64,000 bases of DNA from OM182 bacterium MED-G28 (GTDB taxonomy: Bacteria; Pseudomonadota; Gammaproteobacteria; Pseudomonadales; Pseudohongiellaceae), in NCBI GenBank assembly GCA_002457215.1, contig NTJZ01000004.1, positions 206,399 to 270,398 on the forward strand. The letters are read 5' to 3'. Below are positions 49,741 to 59,086 of the stretch, in pieces. Both the position numbers and the translations under genes were made by a program. The notes under the pieces were generated by a model that was not told where the DNA came from, made no database searches, and was given only the letters and a program-made list of their open reading frames with translations. Each line of letters starts with the position of its first letter. Position 1 is the first letter of the stretch.

Positions 49741-51351
49741 TTAATTTAAGGTTATTTCTAGCGGTGTTATTCGAATTAGTTGTCCAGGAAAAATTAGATC
49801 GCTGGAGTTCATCTCATTCCAGTTTAACAAGTCGCTGATAGCGATTGAAAACTTATTAGCGATCTCATGCATTGAGTCGCCTCGCCGGACGCGATAATCA
49901 CTAGCGCTAGCATTTAGAGAGATTTCTGAACTTGGACTGATTGGGGTTTGGGAAAACTCTAAATTCAGTTTTTGGCCTGGTTGTAAAAATGATTCGATGC
50001 CTATATTGTTCCAGCTCGCGATCTCTGCGGACCGCAAATCGAATTTCCTGGCGATACTCCATAAATTATCACCATTGCGGACAATGTATTCATTGGGTGC
50101 AGGGAGGATGCGACGCCCACTGGGAGTTGCGCGGTTATAATTTGCCAGTAATGACAGGTCTGTTGTCCGTGGCACTACTAAGGAATCACCAGCTACGATT
50201 CGTGTGCCACTAATTTGATTTACAGTCTGCAAAATATCGACTCTGGTATTTAATTTCAGGGCGATTGCACCTAGTGTATCTCCTGGTTTGATTTCATAGC
50301 GATCCCAGGTAACAAATTGATCTGGCCCTAAATCTGCGATTCCTGTTTGTAATAACTCGGCATTTTTAATTGGTACCGCTATTACTTGCGGATTATCTGG
50401 GTGTGTGGCCCATTGAAGGTAGCCTGGATTAAGACGCCTAAGCTCCGCGTAATCCAGTTTAGCTAGGCGTGCCGCCTGATTAAGGTCGATTTGTGAATCG
50501 ATTTCCACTAGCACCAGCGGTTCTTCATTTGCGATCGGTGATAGCTCAACTCCGTACTCAATGTTGTTGGCGATTAGCTTTGCAAGTGCAATTATCTTGG
50601 GTACATGTGAGCGTGTTTCACTAGCCAAGGGTAGAGACCAGAAGTCAGCAGTTTCTTTGGTAAGCCCTGCGCGGCGGATTGCGCGGCGTACATTGCCCTC
50701 GCCAGTATTGTAGGCAGCTAAGGCTAGGAGCCAATCTTCATTAAATTCCTGATGGAGTGCTTGTAAATAATCTAATGCCGCTAATGTTGAAGCGCGAGGG
50801 TCTCTTCTGCCGTCATACCACCAGTCTTGCTGTAGGCCGAAACTTTTTGCGGTGGGCCCGATAAATTGCCATAAGCCTACTGCGTGTTTTGGAGAGTAAG
50901 CATTAGGATTAAAGGTACTTTCAACAATAGGGATTAGCGCCAATTCCATTGGTAATTCACGTCGTTCTATTTCGCTAACTATCCAAAACAAAAAAGGTTG
51001 AGCCCGTTCGGATATTTGATCGAAATACATTTGATTATTTGCATAAGCGGCAAGGTGTTTTTCTACAGCTGGATGCTGGTAATGCCGAGAAAGCTGAAAT
51101 TTTGTCCGTAGTCGGTCCCATAGATCATTAAAGCTTTCGATAACATCGTCTTCTTCAATTTTTAGTACTGGTGAGTTGATGGCTTGCTCGATAATAAGCT
51201 CTTCACTTGCAGTTCGATCAGCAATAGTAATGATTTTCGTCACGCTATCTTCAGGGACAATAGAAGATTGGCAGGCGGTAAGTATTAAAAATGGGATGAT
51301 TAGCAGGGAGTTGCGGTTATGAGATTTACTGCTTGAATACGGCATAGGCAT
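49741..51351 (-). CDS. mltD: Membrane-bound lytic murein transglycosylase D
   Basis: MltD is an outer-membrane lipoprotein that cleaves murein glycan to anhydro-muropeptides. The 536-residue protein has a lipobox ILTAC (Cys about 27), an SLT domain with catalytic Glu in LALIPIVESTFNP (about 128) followed by GLWQFIGPTA and LLALAAYNTGEGNV, and three LysM repeats (about 345-390, 418-463 and 485-530). E. coli MltD has two LysM copies. ATG codons at 51351 and 51345 are both possible. The gloB partner common in other genomes is not adjacent here. Confidence 0.95.
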   Translation of the reverse strand: MPMPYSSSKSHNRNSLLIIPFLILTACQSSIVPEDSVTKIITIADRTASEELIIEQAINSPVLKIEEDDVIESFNDLWDRLRTKFQLSRHYQHPAVEKHLAAYANNQMYFDQISERAQPFLFWIVSEIERRELPMELALIPIVESTFNPNAYSPKHAVGLWQFIGPTAKSFGLQQDWWYDGRRDPRASTLAALDYLQALHQEFNEDWLLALAAYNTGEGNVRRAIRRAGLTKETADFWSLPLASETRSHVPKIIALAKLIANNIEYGVELSPIANEEPLVLVEIDSQIDLNQAARLAKLDYAELRRLNPGYLQWATHPDNPQVIAVPIKNAELLQTGIADLGPDQFVTWDRYEIKPGDTLGAIALKLNTRVDILQTVNQISGTRIVAGDSLVVPRTTDLSLLANYNRATPSGRRILPAPNEYIVRNGDNLWSIARKFDLRSAEIASWNNIGIESFLQPGQKLNLEFSQTPISPSSEISLNASASDYRVRRGDSMHEIANKFSIAISDLLNWNEMNSSDLIFPGQLIRITPLEITLN

Positions 51352-51650
51352 GTTTAGACCAAAAATTCTTAGAAGTTATCCTTCAAAATCTGAATTGTTG
51401 TAAATACTCCTTTATCTTTAGTTTTGACGACATAAATGGACATCTATTAATAGTTATGTAATAACACAAGTATATTATGTATATCTTTGATATTAAATGA
51501 TAAAATTCTCTTAAATTTGGAGACATATCTTTTTCAGAACCGACATAATATAGAGAATAGTGCTGATTTCAAGCGCCGTCGTTATTGAGAAATATAGATA
51601 CGAAAGGTGATCGACGATATTATTTGTTGTTGCCCGAATACAGAACCTTT

Positions 51651-52448
51651 ATGAAACTATCTTTCAAGAATGAAAACCGGCCTCGTTTACTCAAAAGGCT
51701 CCCAGATCCTGAATTGCTTCCTGCATTAGTGAGTGAGTGGTATCGATCTGCTCAAGGAATAGCTGTATTAAAAGCTGAGAGCGCCATTGTTAAACCGATT
51801 ATCTCCCGATTATTTGGTTATCATATCTTGCAGGTGGGCCCTAATGATGAAGTTTCATTAATTGACGAGAGCCCAGTCGGACACAAGATAATTTTTGCCC
51901 CAAGCTGGCGACCAGGGATACAAAATGCAGTTAGTGACATCGAGGAACTCCCGCTTGAAACGGATAGTATTGATGTTGTAGTGGCTCATCATGCTTTGGA
52001 TTTTACTGATGACAGCCGTAAACTATTGAGAGAAGTGACTCGCGTACTTCGCCCTGGTGGGCATATGCTGATAGTAGGATTTAATCCGGTCAGCCCCTGG
52101 GGTTTCTGGAGGGTGTTTAAGCATAGGGCTTATGTGCCTTGGCGCGGACGGTTTTTATCTAAAAAACGCCTAAGCGACTGGTTGCAGTTACTGAATCTGC
52201 AAATAGATTCTGTAGATTACGGGCTTCACTTTTTACCTTTAAAGTTTGCGAGTTTATTAAGAAGGGCGGAAAAGGTTGAAAGGCTATGCAGGAAATTACA
52301 TAGTCCATTAGGAGGTGCTTATTTTGTACTTTGTGTTAAGCAAGTGCCGACTATTACTCCGGCAATGCCGAAATGGAGACCACTTCGGTCGCCAGCGACT
52401 AGGACGGCAATTCCCGCTGCAGAGAATATTCGGTTAAAAATTCATTAA
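51651..52448 (+). CDS. SAM-dependent class I methyltransferase
   Basis: The 265-residue protein resembles the YafS-type methyltransferases that precede rnhA. The C-terminal SAM-fold motifs are [20 protein letters not shown] and [16 protein letters not shown]; motif I is weak. The target is unknown. A frame extends upstream to TTG 51585, but ATG at 51651 is more likely. The roughly 300-nt gap back to mltD is very AT-rich and shows no gene. rnhA follows after 16 nt. Confidence 0.85.
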   Translation: MKLSFKNENRPRLLKRLPDPELLPALVSEWYRSAQGIAVLKAESAIVKPIISRLFGYHILQVGPNDEVSLIDESPVGHKIIFAPSWRPGIQNAVSDIEELPLETDSIDVVVAHHALDFTDDSRKLLREVTRVLRPGGHMLIVGFNPVSPWGFWRVFKHRAYVPWRGRFLSKKRLSDWLQLLNLQIDSVDYGLHFLPLKFASLLRRAEKVERLCRKLHSPLGGAYFVLCVKQVPTITPAMPKWRPLRSPATRTAIPAAENIRLKIH

Positions 52449-52464
52449 TAATAAGGATCAGCAA

Positions 52465-52899
52465 TTGGCACAAACCGTTGAAATGTATACTGATGGTGCT
52501 TGCCGAGGCAACCCTGGAAAAGGTGGTTGGGGCGCTCTCTTGCGCTACGGAGATGTTGAAAAAACGTTGTATGGCGGTGAATCAATGACAACCAATAATC
52601 GAATGGAGCTTACTGCGGTCATAAAGGGGTTAGAGGCTTTAAATAAACCTTGCCAAGTAAAAGTTACTACTGATTCAAAGTATGTCTTAACTGGTATTAC
52701 TGAGTGGATGCCGAATTGGAAAAAAAGAAATTGGCGTACGGCAAACAAGAAACCCGTTTTAAATGTAGATTTATGGAAGAAGTTAGATGAGTTGGTAGCA
52801 TCGCATAACGTGGACTGGGATTGGGTTAAAGGTCACAGTGGACACGCTGAAAATGATATTGCCGATGAATTAGCTAATCTAGGAATAGATGAGCTCTAA
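52465..52899 (+). CDS. rnhA: Ribonuclease HI
   Basis: RNase HI removes RNA from RNA-DNA hybrids. The 144-residue protein has all four catalytic acids at canonical places, Asp10 (YTDGA), Glu48 (MELTAV), Asp70 (TTDSKYV) and Asp134 (ADELA), with the basic handle [12 protein letters not shown]. The start is TTG at 52465 with AAGGA upstream. It lies between the methyltransferase and dnaQ, a conserved trio. Confidence 0.97.
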   Translation: MAQTVEMYTDGACRGNPGKGGWGALLRYGDVEKTLYGGESMTTNNRMELTAVIKGLEALNKPCQVKVTTDSKYVLTGITEWMPNWKKRNWRTANKKPVLNVDLWKKLDELVASHNVDWDWVKGHSGHAENDIADELANLGIDEL

Positions 52900-52929
52900 A
52901 TTTCAAGTTAAGTAAAAGCTAAGAAAAAG

Positions 52930-53649
52930 ATGCGACAGATAGTACTCGATACAGAAACAACAGGACTCGACCCTCAAAATGGCCATCGGATTGTTGAGAT
53001 CGGTTGTGTGGAAATTCAAAATCGCAAGTTAACAGGAAAGCATTATCAGGTATATCTCAACCCAGAAAGAGAAGTAGACGAAGCTGCTTTCGAAGTTCAT
53101 GGGTTAAGTACGGAATTTTTATCCGGTAAAAGGCGATTCCATCAAATCGAACAGGAGTTTATCGACTTTATAAAGGGGGCAGAACTTATTATTCATAACG
53201 CGCCATTCGATGTTGGTTTTATCGATCATGAATTAAAACAAACAGAATCTGATTACGTAAACCTAAATGGGTTTTGTACAGTTTTGGATTCGTTAGTTTT
53301 AGCAAGGGAAAAACATCCTGGTCAAAGAAATAGCTTGGATGCTCTATGTAAGCGATATGAGGTAGATAATACTCAGCGGACCTTGCACGGAGCGCTGCTA
53401 GATGCTGAAATTCTTGCCGATGTCTATCTAACTATGACTAGCGGTCAATCAGGCCTATTTCGAAAGGAAGGGACAAATGAGGCATCGAATTTTACAGATA
53501 AGCAACGCACACTTGACCCGAATAGAGCGTCAATTTTTGTGCAAAATGCGACTAAAGATGAATTACGGGAACATCGAGAACGACTTGACGATATAAACAA
53601 GAGAAGCGGTGATGGTTGTCTCTGGCTGCAACTGGAAGGAGAAACTTAA
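52930..53649 (+). CDS. dnaQ: DNA polymerase III epsilon subunit (proofreading exonuclease)
   Basis: DnaQ provides 3'-5' proofreading in the Pol III core. The 239-residue protein has ExoI DTETTGL (Asp7, Glu9), ExoII around HNAPFDVGF, and ExoIII HGALLDAEILADVYL, then a C-terminal tail that binds the polymerase subunit. Length is near E. coli DnaQ (243). An open nudC-frame ATG occurs inside its 3' end, and AAGGAG sits at its last codons. Confidence 0.96.
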   Translation: MRQIVLDTETTGLDPQNGHRIVEIGCVEIQNRKLTGKHYQVYLNPEREVDEAAFEVHGLSTEFLSGKRRFHQIEQEFIDFIKGAELIIHNAPFDVGFIDHELKQTESDYVNLNGFCTVLDSLVLAREKHPGQRNSLDALCKRYEVDNTQRTLHGALLDAEILADVYLTMTSGQSGLFRKEGTNEASNFTDKQRTLDPNRASIFVQNATKDELREHRERLDDINKRSGDGCLWLQLEGET

Positions 53650-53672
53650 TGTTTTCTATTCTGGCCCATTAA
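53649..53672 (+). promoter_or_regulatory. Seven-codon mini-ORF coupling dnaQ to nudC
   Basis: The dnaQ stop overlaps an ATG as TAATG (53647-53651). This ATG has AAGGAG about 10 nt upstream and opens a frame MFSILAH that ends in TAA at 53670-53672, overlapping the nudC ATG, again as TAATG. The nudC start itself lacks a ribosome site. A stop-start relay from dnaQ through this frame to nudC would explain its translation. Confidence 0.45.
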
Positions 53673-54490
53673 TGAGTGATCGAAATTATTTTCTGTTGCG
53701 GGAGCATCTTGTTGAGTCCGATCGTTTGATTCTCTTCTGTAATAATAAAATCGTTGTACAAGGTGAAAATTTTATTTGGCGCTATGAGCAGCTGATAGAG
53801 AACCTGCCTGCTAATACTGAATATTTGATCGTAGAGCATAAGGATAAACACTTTGTAGCAGCTTCAACTGATCAAGACATCTCAATTAAGCTAGCGGCAG
53901 AACTTAAAAGCTTGCGCAGCCTCTTGTTCAAAGAAAGTGATAAAGACTTTGCTATAGCAGGTAAAGCGAGTCAGATTTTAGACTGGTATAGGGCGCATAA
54001 ATTCTGTGGTGCCTGTGGAGCGGCTACAGTTCAACATATATCTCAACGGGCGCTTTGCTGCCCTAGTTGCAATGATCAATATTTTCCGCGAATTAATCCC
54101 TGCGCTATAGTTTTAGTGACTAAAGGGCGTGAAGTATTATTGGCGCGAAGTGCGCGTTTTCGTAGTGGTTTTTTCAGTTGTCTAGCAGGTTTTATTGAAG
54201 TTGGAGAATCGGCTGAAGAGACTGTGCTCCGAGAGGTCAAGGAAGAGTCTGGTCTAATCGTGCACAATATACGTTATATAAAGAGTCAGTCTTGGCCTTT
54301 TCCTTCTCAGCTCATGCTTGGGTTTCATGCTGATTACAAATCCGGTGAAATAGTGCCTGAGCCTGGAGAAATTGATGAAGCGGCGTTTTATGATATCGAT
54401 GATATGCCCGTGGTGCCGTCGCCGAAGATTAGCGTTGCTGGTGAACTGATTGAAATTTATGCTAATCAAGTCAGGAATGGGTTGATTTAA
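53672..54490 (+). CDS. nudC: NAD(+) diphosphatase / NAD-RNA decapping Nudix hydrolase NudC
   Basis: NudC hydrolyses NAD(H) and removes NAD caps from RNA. From ATG 53672 the protein has 272 residues with zinc Cys at 112, 115, 130 and 133, the Nudix box at about 173-195 (GFIEVGESAEETVLREVKEE) and the family motif SQSWPFPSQ. The frame is open back to 53609 inside dnaQ, which would give 293 residues with no better family match. ATG 53672 fits best if translation is relayed from upstream. Confidence 0.93.
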   Translation: MSDRNYFLLREHLVESDRLILFCNNKIVVQGENFIWRYEQLIENLPANTEYLIVEHKDKHFVAASTDQDISIKLAAELKSLRSLLFKESDKDFAIAGKASQILDWYRAHKFCGACGAATVQHISQRALCCPSCNDQYFPRINPCAIVLVTKGREVLLARSARFRSGFFSCLAGFIEVGESAEETVLREVKEESGLIVHNIRYIKSQSWPFPSQLMLGFHADYKSGEIVPEPGEIDEAAFYDIDDMPVVPSPKISVAGELIEIYANQVRNGLI

Positions 54491-54553
54491 ATTCAACCGG
54501 AACGAGGAGAATATTTCTCCTGGATCTATAAACAGTATTTTTGGGAGTTAATT

Positions 54554-55627
54554 TTGGGATATCTGATCGAATACGGCATGTTCTTAGCGAAGGCAGTTAC
54601 TATTGTAATTGCCATTGTCATCATAATTAGCGCAATTTCTTCTTCTGGAGGCAGGCAGAAGAAGCCGGGTAAAAAAGGTTCTTTAAAGGTATCTCGCCTT
54701 AACGATCACTTAGAGGAAATGCGCGACACTCTTAGGCTTTCCGTCTTAGATAAAGACGATTTAAAGCTTATTAATAAAAAAGAAAAAAAACAGGCCAAGG
54801 CTGATCAGAAAGAGAAGAAAAGTTTACTCAAACAAGAGCAGTCTGAAAAAGATGATGCTGAGATATCGCGTTCTAAGCGCGTATATGTTTTAAGTTTTCA
54901 AGGTAATATTGCTGCCGACGCTGTCGAATCTTTACGGGAAGAAATTACAGCTGTACTTTCAATGGCTGAGTCCAATGACGAGGTGCTCGTCAAACTTGAG
55001 AGCCCGGGCGGTATGGTGCATTCCTATGGTCTTGCTTCTTCTCAATTAGTAAGAATAAAGAATGAAAATATCCCATTAACGATTTGTGTTGATAAGGTGG
55101 CCGCCAGTGGTGGTTACATGATGGCCTGCCTGGCTGACAAGTTAGTTGCTGCGCCCTTCGCCATCATTGGGTCCATTGGGGTGATAGTGCAACTCCCGAA
55201 CTTTCACCGAGTCTTGAAAAAATTTGATGTTGACTACGAAATGGTCAGTGCTGGCGAATATAAACGGACGCTTTCTCACTTTGGAGAAATTACCGAGAAA
55301 GGAAGGGAGAAAGTTCAGGAAGATGTGGAAACTATTCATGATATTTTTAAGACTTGGGTTAAAGATCATAGACCCGCCATTGATATCGACAAAATTGCAA
55401 CCGGCGAAACCTGGGTTGGAGCTCAGGCTATGGAGCGCTGTATGGTAGACGATCTTAGGACAAGCGACGAATGTATTATCGACGCCTGCAAGGAAGCGGA
55501 TGTTTATGAGGTCGAATATGAATTTAGGAAATCTCTGCAGGATAAATTGGGCTCAGTTCTCGAAGAGTCTACTGCCAAACTTTTTGGCCGCTGGTTTAAT
55601 CGTTCTACAAATGATATTTATCAATAA
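54554..55627 (+). CDS. sohB: Inner-membrane peptidase SohB (S49 family)
   Basis: SohB belongs to the signal-peptide-peptidase-like S49 serine proteases. The 357-residue protein has one or two N-terminal membrane segments (about 10-30), a Lys-rich coil (about 65-100), the serine nucleophile in KVAASGGYMMA (about 180) and the likely Lys base in SAGEYKRTLS (about 232). TTG at 54554, after GGGAG, gives the family start (LIEYGMFLAK). Confidence 0.94.
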   Translation: MGYLIEYGMFLAKAVTIVIAIVIIISAISSSGGRQKKPGKKGSLKVSRLNDHLEEMRDTLRLSVLDKDDLKLINKKEKKQAKADQKEKKSLLKQEQSEKDDAEISRSKRVYVLSFQGNIAADAVESLREEITAVLSMAESNDEVLVKLESPGGMVHSYGLASSQLVRIKNENIPLTICVDKVAASGGYMMACLADKLVAAPFAIIGSIGVIVQLPNFHRVLKKFDVDYEMVSAGEYKRTLSHFGEITEKGREKVQEDVETIHDIFKTWVKDHRPAIDIDKIATGETWVGAQAMERCMVDDLRTSDECIIDACKEADVYEVEYEFRKSLQDKLGSVLEESTAKLFGRWFNRSTNDIYQ

Positions 55628-55680
55628 AGTAGATATCTTAAAATAACCCTCAAATTCTAAGTTTTAGTTAAGAGAAGTTT

Positions 55681-56682
55681 ATGTCTGATCCAGTATTTAG
55701 AGCATTGGTAGTTAATGAGGTAGCTGAAAAAGAATTCGCCTCCGTAATACAAGAGAGAAAAATTTCAGATCTTCCCGAAGGTGATGTGCTAATCAGAGTC
55801 TGTTACTCATCTTTAAATTATAAGGACGCGCTTTCAGCAAACGGCAATAAAGGAGTTACGAGAAAATACCCACATACTCCAGGAATTGATGCTGCTGGCA
55901 TAGTGGTCTCATGTGCTAACGCGAATTTTAGTGAAGGCGAGGAGGTTATAGTTATCGGCTATGACCTAGGCATGAATACAGCTGGCGGATTTGGTCAATA
56001 TATTCGAGTACCTAGTAGCTGGGTAGTCGCCTGTCCTGAAGGTCTAACTCTTAGGCAAGCTATGGTATTGGGAACTGCAGGGTTTACCGCCGCACTCTGC
56101 ATAGAGAAATTATTAGCAAACGGCTTGACTCCAGAGGATGGTGAAGTGTTAGTCACTGGGGCGACTGGTGGAGTAGGTATTGTTGCGGTTGCCCTTCTTG
56201 CAAAAATGGGTTTCGAAGTAATAGCTAGTACTGGTAAAGATGGGGAAAAAGCCTTTCTACAGAAGCTAGGAGCCAAAGGAGTTGTTGACCGTAGTGAATA
56301 TTCTGAAGGGACCTCTCAGCCCATGCTCAAAGAAAGGTGGTCGGGCGCAGTAGATGTTGTAGGAGGGGATACACTGTTTAATATTTTGAAATCACTAAAA
56401 TATGGTGCAAGTGTTGCCGCTTGCGGATTGGTTCAATCTCCGATGTTCCAAGCTTCAGTGCTCCCTTTTATTTTGCGGGGCGTTAATTTGCTTGGGGTCG
56501 ATTCTGTAGTTCTACCTCTGGAAACTAAAAAAAAGGTATGGAGTTTACTCGCCTCTGATTGGAAAATAGTTGATTTGGACAAGATTGCAAAAGAAATTCA
56601 CTTAGAAGACTTAAACGACAGTTTGCAACAAGTAAAAAAAGGGCAGGCAGTGGGTAGATTTTTGTTGAACTTAAATAATTAA
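55681..56682 (+). CDS. acuI: Acrylyl-CoA reductase (AcuI/YhdH family)
   Basis: AcuI reduces acryloyl-CoA to propionyl-CoA with NADPH. The toxic substrate arises from DMSP or other sources. The 333-residue MDR-type protein has SSLNYKDALSANG, HTPGIDAAGIVV, the cofactor motif VTGATGGVGIVAVALLAKMG (about 160-179) and no structural zinc Cys cluster, as in YhdH. It is monocistronic and convergent with the DUF934 gene. The symbol rests on family resemblance. Confidence 0.9.
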   Translation: MSDPVFRALVVNEVAEKEFASVIQERKISDLPEGDVLIRVCYSSLNYKDALSANGNKGVTRKYPHTPGIDAAGIVVSCANANFSEGEEVIVIGYDLGMNTAGGFGQYIRVPSSWVVACPEGLTLRQAMVLGTAGFTAALCIEKLLANGLTPEDGEVLVTGATGGVGIVAVALLAKMGFEVIASTGKDGEKAFLQKLGAKGVVDRSEYSEGTSQPMLKERWSGAVDVVGGDTLFNILKSLKYGASVAACGLVQSPMFQASVLPFILRGVNLLGVDSVVLPLETKKKVWSLLASDWKIVDLDKIAKEIHLEDLNDSLQQVKKGQAVGRFLLNLNN

Positions 56683-56863
56683 ACCCTGTGAGCTAATCCC
56701 ATCATAATTTTCGCGAGAAAGCGATTGGGGTGAGTACAAGTATCAAAATATAAGACGAAGCCGGAAAGTGATTATAGCGGCACCTTGTGACACCAAGAAA
56801 GTAACTGAAAGTTAGTAATAAGCTGAAGAGTTTGGAGTCAGGTTCCATTTTAACCATAGTCAA

Positions 56864-57364
56864 CTAGCGTCGACGGAACAGGGGGCTAGATTCGGAGGTT
56901 GTTGCTTGATAGCTGGTACTAAAATCTGCAAAGGCCGTAAGACAATTTTCAGGATTTTGATCACTGCGTAAATCGAACGCATCGAAACCACATCGTGACA
57001 TATAATAAAGCTGGTCTCTTAAAACATCACCAATGGCTCGAACCTCGCCTTCATATTTGTGGCACTCTCGGAGTTCTCTCGCATTAGTATAAGATCTACC
57101 GTCAGAAAATATTGGAAAATTCAATGCTATTAAAGAGAAACTCGCTAGTTCAGAACCGATATCATTTACATTTTCATCGCTATCTAGCCAGATAGCTACC
57201 TCGCCGGCGTAGTCAGCGAGGTCCTCTCGGTATAGTTTCCAAAATTTAAGCGGGACTATGAAGTTTTTACCCGGCACTGCGTTCAATACTTCTGGGCCGG
57301 TAGCTTCGCGAAGGATTGTCCAATAGTCTTGAGTTAATTGACCATTCTTAATCAGTTTTTGCAT
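56864..57364 (-). CDS. DUF934 protein linked to sulfite reductase
   Basis: The 166-residue protein matches the DUF934 family, which is found next to cysI in Pseudomonas-like genomes. Seen here are WKLYREDLADYAGEVAIWLDS, FPIFSDGRSYTNARELR and RCGFDAFDLR. Its function is unknown; the constant linkage suggests a part in sulfite reduction. It overlaps the cysI 3' end by 17 nt in another frame, so it is likely coupled. Confidence 0.92.
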   Translation of the reverse strand: MQKLIKNGQLTQDYWTILREATGPEVLNAVPGKNFIVPLKFWKLYREDLADYAGEVAIWLDSDENVNDIGSELASFSLIALNFPIFSDGRSYTNARELRECHKYEGEVRAIGDVLRDQLYYMSRCGFDAFDLRSDQNPENCLTAFADFSTSYQATTSESSPLFRRR

Positions 57365-59006
57365 AGACCTTTTCCTTGAATGGTTCTATTCCGATGCGGC
57401 GATAGGTGTCGAGAAACGGCTCTTTGTTCTGCCTAGAGGTTTTGTAGACCTCTATGATCTTCTCTACTACTGCTGGGATCTCATCTTGAGCAAAAGAAGG
57501 GCCTATAATCTTTCCTATACTGGCCTCATTCTGTGAAGATCCACCTAATGAAACTTGATAGAACTCTTCACCTTTTTTGTCGACCCCAAGTATGCCAATA
57601 TTCCCTACATGATGGTGACCGCAAGCGTTCATGCATCCCGAAATATTTATGCGTAAATTGCCAATATTTTTTAGTTCATCAATGTCATCAAATTTGCGTT
57701 GCAATGATTCAGCAATAGGTATTGATTTCGCATTGGCAAGAGCACAAAAATCGCCTCCCGGACAGCAGATCATATCTGTTAACAAGCCGAGATTCATACT
57801 TGCCAGAGATTTGGTTTTAAGCTTTTTCCAGAATGCATACAATTCTGATTGTTCGACATCGGCGAAAACTACATTCTGATGATGACTTATTCGGACTTCG
57901 CCAAAGCTATATTCATCTGCGAGCTCTGCGAGATAATTTAACTGAATGTCGGTGACATCTCCTGGTGCGACACCTGTTTCTTTGAGGCAGGCAGTTACAA
58001 TTGCGTAGCCAGACTTTTTATGTTCACTGACGTTATGTTGATGCCAGCTACTAAATAGTACATCGTTTTTAAGTGCGGCGGTCAGCTCTTCGGGGGCATC
58101 GTCCTTTTCCATATAAAATGGGTCAACAAAAAAAGATTTACAGTGATCTATTTCTTCCTCTGTAAGAGTTTGAGGGCCATCTCTTATTTGAGACCATTCT
58201 TGCATAACTAGTGAGCGAAATTTTTCTACTCCAGTTTCGCGCACAAGAATCTTGATGCGAGCCTTATATTTATTGTCACGTCGACCAAGCCGGTTATAAA
58301 CTCGAAGAATGGACTCCAGTGCGGTTAATAAGTGACGTTTTTCTACGAACTCGAATATTTCCTGCCCAATCACTGGCGTCCGACCCAAACCGCCACCCGC
58401 AAGTATGCGAAAACCTACTTCCCCATTGGAATTTTTGATTAGATAAACGCCTATGTCATGTACTTGAGTTGCTGCTTGATCAATCTTGGTGCCGCAAACA
58501 GCGATCTTAAATTTCCTAGGTAGAAAGGCAAACTCAGGATGGAAAGTCGACCACTGTCTAATCGCTTCACAAAATGGTCTGCTATCTTCCAGTTCATCTG
58601 CCGATACTCCGGCATATTGGTCTGTTGTTGTGTTGCGAATGCAATTACCACTAGTTTGAATTGCATGCATTTCTACTTCCGCTAAATGAGCTAAGATATC
58701 AGGCACATCTTCAAGTTCTGGCCAGTTGAATTGAATATTTTGACGGGTTGTGAAGTGGCCATAGCCTTTATCGAAATGCTTGCTAATGAATGCTAGTTTT
58801 CGAAGTTGATTAGAAGACAGTAAGCCATAAGGTATAGCTACTCTTAGCATAGGTGCTAAGCGCTGGATATATAGGCCATTTTGTAAACGTAGTGGCAAAA
58901 ACTCAGAATCACTGAGATTTCCAGCCAAATACCTTTCTGTCTGGTCGCGGAATTGGATAACGCGTTCCGCCAGCATTTGATGATCATATTTGTCGTACTG
59001 ATACAT
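57348..59006 (-). CDS. cysI: Sulfite (nitrite/sulfite) reductase hemoprotein CysI
   Basis: CysI reduces sulfite to sulfide in sulfate assimilation, using siroheme and a [4Fe-4S] cluster. The 552-residue protein has two ferredoxin-like and two siroheme-binding repeats, with cluster Cys in CPGGDFC and GCMNAC (about 434-440 and 472-476) and the FTTRQNIQFNWP block. The ferredoxin-type length and the DUF934 partner point to the Pseudomonas-like sulfite reductase rather than the CysJ-dependent one. It lies 80 nt after metH. Confidence 0.93.
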   Translation of the reverse strand: MYQYDKYDHQMLAERVIQFRDQTERYLAGNLSDSEFLPLRLQNGLYIQRLAPMLRVAIPYGLLSSNQLRKLAFISKHFDKGYGHFTTRQNIQFNWPELEDVPDILAHLAEVEMHAIQTSGNCIRNTTTDQYAGVSADELEDSRPFCEAIRQWSTFHPEFAFLPRKFKIAVCGTKIDQAATQVHDIGVYLIKNSNGEVGFRILAGGGLGRTPVIGQEIFEFVEKRHLLTALESILRVYNRLGRRDNKYKARIKILVRETGVEKFRSLVMQEWSQIRDGPQTLTEEEIDHCKSFFVDPFYMEKDDAPEELTAALKNDVLFSSWHQHNVSEHKKSGYAIVTACLKETGVAPGDVTDIQLNYLAELADEYSFGEVRISHHQNVVFADVEQSELYAFWKKLKTKSLASMNLGLLTDMICCPGGDFCALANAKSIPIAESLQRKFDDIDELKNIGNLRINISGCMNACGHHHVGNIGILGVDKKGEEFYQVSLGGSSQNEASIGKIIGPSFAQDEIPAVVEKIIEVYKTSRQNKEPFLDTYRRIGIEPFKEKVYAKTD

Positions 59007-59086
59007 AACCTGAATAGTGTCCTCACACTTCGGGCAGTCATTGTAAACAATGAGTTTGCTTTTGACAGTCGTCTCGTTACATTAAA

